Below are positions 63,301 to 64,000 of a stretch of 64,000 nucleotides of DNA, one piece after another. The translations under genes and the position numbers were made by a program. The stretch is taken from NCBI GenBank assembly GCA_022846095.1, contig AP025583.1, positions 3,993,279 through 4,057,278 of the forward strand, given 5' to 3'. The notes under the pieces were generated by a model. That model saw nothing but the letters and a program-made list of their open reading frames with translations. It made no database searches and was not told where the DNA came from. Position 1 is the stretch's first letter, and each line of letters opens with the position of its first letter. Origin of the DNA: Oscillospiraceae bacterium. GTDB taxonomy: Bacteria; Bacillota; Clostridia; Oscillospirales; Oscillospiraceae.

Positions 63301-63668
63301 ATGCTCTGATTGGTGGTGACGGTCACATTCACGTCGAACAGGTTCTCAACGAGCTTGCCGCCCTCGTCCTTTGCCTGAGTGGCCGTCTTGCTGGCCGTCA
63401 TGGTCAGGCCGGAAAAGGGCCTCTCGTCCGGATAGCCGATAGCCGGGATGTTCGCCCCGTCTATCGTCAAAGTCTTACCGCTTGCCTGCTTTATTGCACT
63501 CTCGTTTTCCCAGTCGTAGTTGTTCTCCGCCACCTGGTTTCTCGGCGTACCCGGCGTCCAGCCTCCAGCCGCCAGCGCCCCCATGGGCAGCAGGCCCAGC
63601 AGCATCACGACTGCCAGGAGGGTGGACAGGATTCTCTTAAATTTCACCTGGTTCCTTTTTGCCAACAT
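57324..63668 (-). CDS. Giant LPXTG-anchored adhesin with vWA, Cna-B and MucBP-like repeats
   Basis: A protein of 2114 aa from ATG 63668 with AAAGGAGAG upstream. The signal peptide (1-34) is followed by an intact von Willebrand A domain with MIDAS DLSGS (139-143). A SpaA-like domain comes next (GALDKGTNKPVALAGAKFAL). About ten Cna-B repeats follow (for example VTVTKVWEDNG, YTFEDLEVYSADGYPYTYYA), which usually carry stabilising isopeptide bonds. Three MucBP-like units contain VYTHYQDGV (about 1650-1840). The C-terminus has LPQTG, a membrane helix and the charged tail KVKEEEE for sortase attachment. It probably binds host or mucus ligands. Confidence 0.93.
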   Translation of the reverse strand: MLAKRNQVKFKRILSTLLAVVMLLGLLPMGALAAGGWTPGTPRNQVAENNYDWENESAIKQASGKTLTIDGANIPAIGYPDERPFSGLTMTASKTATQAKDEGGKLVENLFDVNVTVTTNQSMDEMSSSGDTAVTLVVDLSGSMSDSISSLKTALNKFVNAYSNVGNVSAANAPKRMIHIVLFDDSIGLGINAWTDAATADGKAAVLTKIDTLTNRWGIYWDGVEYGGNTNIDGALEKANELIGENLAGKDGQSEIPAENRYVLLMTDGEPNKYSGKLSTSTGKVTYKQPEFKYGKWSTESAFEMDFTLKDNRKWLQPILRADSIREKAELYSIYFGNTNDRFSAGGKVISQRLWMSYFSDKFYLAGDTAELENMFQNFATIMTGRAEAWEYEDPMAQGVQFVQFNHSEDAVVNKRVEEKNGTISWNLKEDATFAPGDTNTYTLSYRVRLDNTALNGAVSAKEDSTTYYPLNNDTTLTYMFDKKGTDGTSYSSALGTAHLSVPAVEPLFGSLSFTKTGALDKGTNKPVALAGAKFALIESGKSHEYDNETGTLTTDGWSSGIVTSDASGAVSFDKIPSGHSYTLVELEAPAGYVTSAYKTPVTVSFGDVTVTKDGEGTPWTGDTFSNQVDPKNTEFTVNKTWLPSAPTGGCVTVEIYRVTGLDSTGEPTYDGKDPKATVTLKNDPWRDTVSLPTVDEYGESISYVARETGVTTGYAALDPVVKAVEDTFSFTNVRFGETESITLSKEWLAPVDAQTEVTLGLFRESGDSRAKAGPELVQMVTLNGNGGWSKNLGTQDRYDDVGSEYTYFVKEKNGNEWVSSGSITLNGNPFNVSVDGYTVTNTIQQTNSVTVSGAKTWVDGDNFGNIRPDSLEITLLADGEQVTIPANSADNTVGAGDTSYSFTGLPKYALPAAENDSDLAKAVIAALGEKQLDGHEIAYAVTDRDGSYTTTGGTAGDSYNLTNTRDDIGTTADVTVTKVWEDNGAYELRPTVKLELHRKANGGEDTGFTGYTCEFTQEGTTVTDEETGDTTVIHDNEQTYTFEDLEVYSADGYPYTYYAVEQGKDGNNTISGNDGAVYDVTENDLTVTNSLKGGSGETAITVEKAWVIPDGMERPEITVTLTGDNDETNVHQITLDGTADEDGETGAWTASFTGLPKYKDGGGLIQYTVTEIGAEGFTAVLSADTVTGGRVTITNTLDVEDQRYTVDVSGTKTWERSGSEDETSETTVQLQSDIGEGGSFADVQGKTAAMDGDTTTYSFTGLPQYVREGGKVREVQYRVVDAVTGYISEGGTKGENGEYDLTNRFDQSYTSISGTKYWRDDNAQRPDSIWVGLFRDGVRYGDPVEVTPAAAGVWSYTFGKDGSGANNLPEKKTVNETYTYEIRELTGADDDTGIAAAGSVTYGDYAYDVTYDGYDIYNTRAGDTDGRTRSFTASKIWQGPAAGEVTLALTQNGTTVSELTLTAADALAENANVWQGIFVDEGGSDAFPAFDGNGKAYTYNVTEVGAEQGAITLDARVYTVEIRQDGNVFTVINTVKQVNDVNVAVEKVWDFTGNVGASQPPVSIQIQLLADGMPSGDPVDLGTPWTYTFENLPRYNVSHAEINYTVAEVGEHNGAVQYGDDHYAVAYTENDDHVRIITNTYTATDLYTYRVQRVYTHYQDGVLDNTVSIGGTAERGVKDQLISADTLDTDAYKAADGKAAYSLTGSSDPITLSKPGTEYVITLNYELRETTPMSYYRVDRVYTHYLDGVQDGSVTITGAQQSAVTGTTIPAQDAEALKNQDGYGSYSYAGGNGALTLERAGETYVLTLTYELHDVTPPIPGEYAYRVDRVYTHYQDGVQDGSVTVAGGKTTGEENDIVLIGESDINGFKAADGRDGYTFVSGSPTIRTETPENPEGFEAVGVRLEQAGITYVITLSYELRDTTPPTPPTPPDPEVKTFDLTLHYYDKDSGRELTTVPFTMTGSEGSAWDVTDKAERQFYGYVFDSWEGYGDGLTGIFEDHDVTIDVFYVRDAEIPDEEVPDEPVPLGPQPNTPGDDGTDIGDNDVPLNPGPGGGDDDVTIEDGGVPLGNLPQTGFAAAPVNPAVTLGMLALSLSMAAAGLAITYTRKVKEEEE
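58142..58726 (-). repeat. Three tandem MucBP-like coding repeats
   Basis: Near-identical coding blocks at about 58142-58197, 58408-58464 and 58674-58726 (encoding YRVDRVYTHYQDGVQDGSVT and variants) recur roughly every 265 bp within the LPXTG gene. Such repeats can expand or contract by recombination. Confidence 0.8.
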
Positions 63669-63699
63669 CTTTCATTCTCTCCTTTCAGATTTTGAGAAT

Positions 63700-63797
63700 G
63701 GAATCTGCGGCGGCCGGACTGGCCTGGCGGCTGCGCCGCTGTAGCCTCCCGAGCTTTGCGTCCCGGCCTTTCAGCCGGTTTGCCTTTCACACACTCC
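63700..63797 (-). ncRNA. Cyclic di-GMP-I (GEMM) riboswitch upstream of the LPXTG adhesin
   Basis: On the minus strand the leader has the GEMM-I core in order: AAAGGCAAACC, a P1b hairpin (CCGGC-TGAAA-GGCCGG), GGGACGCAAAGC, then GGGAGGCTAC, a second hairpin (AGCGGC-GCA-GCCGCC) and the CCAGGCCAG segment. Every conserved block of the c-di-GMP-I aptamer is recognisable. It ends about 30 bp before the start codon. A 7-bp inverted repeat CATTCTC/GAGAATG (63673-63679 and 63694-63700) brackets the ribosome binding site, so translational control is likely. c-di-GMP riboswitches control adhesins in other Clostridia. Confidence 0.87.
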
Positions 63798-63831
63798 GTA
63801 GGATAGGGACTCGCTGTTTGTTCAATGGGTA

Positions 63832-63876
63832 TCATTTTCCACGTATCGTGGAAAATGAATCGGGGGTACCCCCGAT
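63832..63876. repeat. Two adjacent perfect inverted repeats upstream of the riboswitch
   Basis: TCATTTTCCACG-TAT-CGTGGAAAATGA (63832-63858) is followed at once by the perfect palindrome ATCGGGGGTACCCCCGAT (63859-63876). Neither has a T-run. They lie in the promoter region of the adhesin and may be operator sites or a repeat element. Confidence 0.6.
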
Positions 63877-63928
63877 TGTGGGTTCGCGCCTGATTGTTCC
63901 GCCCTGCTGCGGCGGTTCACGGTGGGCC

Positions 63929-64000
63929 TCAGTCCTCCCCACCTCCCCGCTCCTGCTGCCTCTCCAGTGCGCTGTCGATGAGCCTGATCAGCTCCAGCGC
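63929..64000 (-). CDS. Possible 3' end of a gene truncated by the window edge
   Basis: On the minus strand a frame open to base 64000 ends with TGA at 63931-63929 and would encode ALELIRLIDSALERQQERGG and three more residues (23 visible codons). Codon use (CTG, GAG, ATC) fits the host and a hairpin follows within 30 bp. Too short for any functional assignment. Confidence 0.4.
   Translation of the reverse strand, partial: ALELIRLIDSALERQQERGGGED

Noticed and set aside
57324-63668. Possibility that the adhesin gene is a frameshifted pseudogene because of its size
   Set aside because: The frame is open from signal peptide to LPQTG anchor without interruption, and all domains are in phase.
63929-64000. 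Possible sortase gene at the right edge serving the LPQTG protein
   Set aside because: Only 23 codons are visible and they contain no sortase motif (TLxTC or similar), so no function is claimed.

Overview
This 64 kb window looks like a chromosomal segment of a high-GC, anaerobic, spore-lineage Firmicute of the Oscillospiraceae type (Flavonifractor, Lawsonibacter or Oscillibacter-like). The reasons are GC-rich coding sequence with Gram-positive ribosome binding sites, frequent TTG and GTG starts, a spore photoproduct lyase (splB), an Asr-type anaerobic sulfite reductase, YedF/DUF3343 selenium-metabolism genes, and both SLH-domain and LPXTG surface proteins. The genus assignment is inference; no rRNA gene is present.

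Layout. 1-9,700: the 3' end of a surface or jelly-roll protein, yedF-DUF3343, an SDR oxidoreductase, an alpha/beta hydrolase, a TrmO-like protein, a PBP + FHA-FtsW operon, an AraC/GyrI regulator, three tRNA genes (Val, Glu, Met), an orphan VanR-type response regulator and two small proteins. 9,700-20,200: single-chain purL, a protein of unknown function, two lipoproteins sharing a duplicated signal-peptide segment, pgeF and secA, with a MITE-like repeat between the last two. 20,200-26,400: an HTH protein translationally coupled to a membrane Ser/Thr kinase with an LRR ectodomain, followed by a 1182-residue SLH wall protein; the same 18-bp palindrome (GTGTGC-N6-GCACAC) lies before the HTH gene and before the SLH gene. 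26,400-31,500: DUF2284, VOC, a DUF3298-type lipoprotein, RlmD-type methyltransferase, splB, TIGR04076 and DUF3783 proteins. 31,600-39,600: an oligopeptide ABC transporter plus pepD operon and its divergently placed GntR/FCD regulator, both carrying the operator ATTGTATACAAT.

39,900-47,100: two operons that share an ECF-type promoter (AAC-N17-CGTC in the context CCA-AACTTTT...CGCCGTCCAA). One carries a split ThrE-like transporter, a HAD phosphatase, an SGNH protein and a DUF4358 lipoprotein. The other carries a second SGNH protein followed by a SigV-like sigma factor and an RsiV-like anti-sigma factor. The sequence therefore predicts a small envelope-stress regulon, comparable to the lysozyme-responsive SigV-RsiV-OatA system of Bacillus subtilis.

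47,200-51,700: a DUF11 protein, the asrABC sulfite reductase operon and its LysR regulator. 51,700-64,000: two giant von Willebrand/Cna-B-type surface proteins. One (1799 aa) has a degenerate MIDAS motif and a C-terminal SLH anchor. The other (2114 aa) has an intact MIDAS and an LPQTG sortase anchor, and is preceded by a c-di-GMP-I riboswitch, which links surface adhesion to second-messenger signalling. Tandem Spo0A-box-like repeats occur at the promoters of the peptide transporter and of the SLH-anchored giant.
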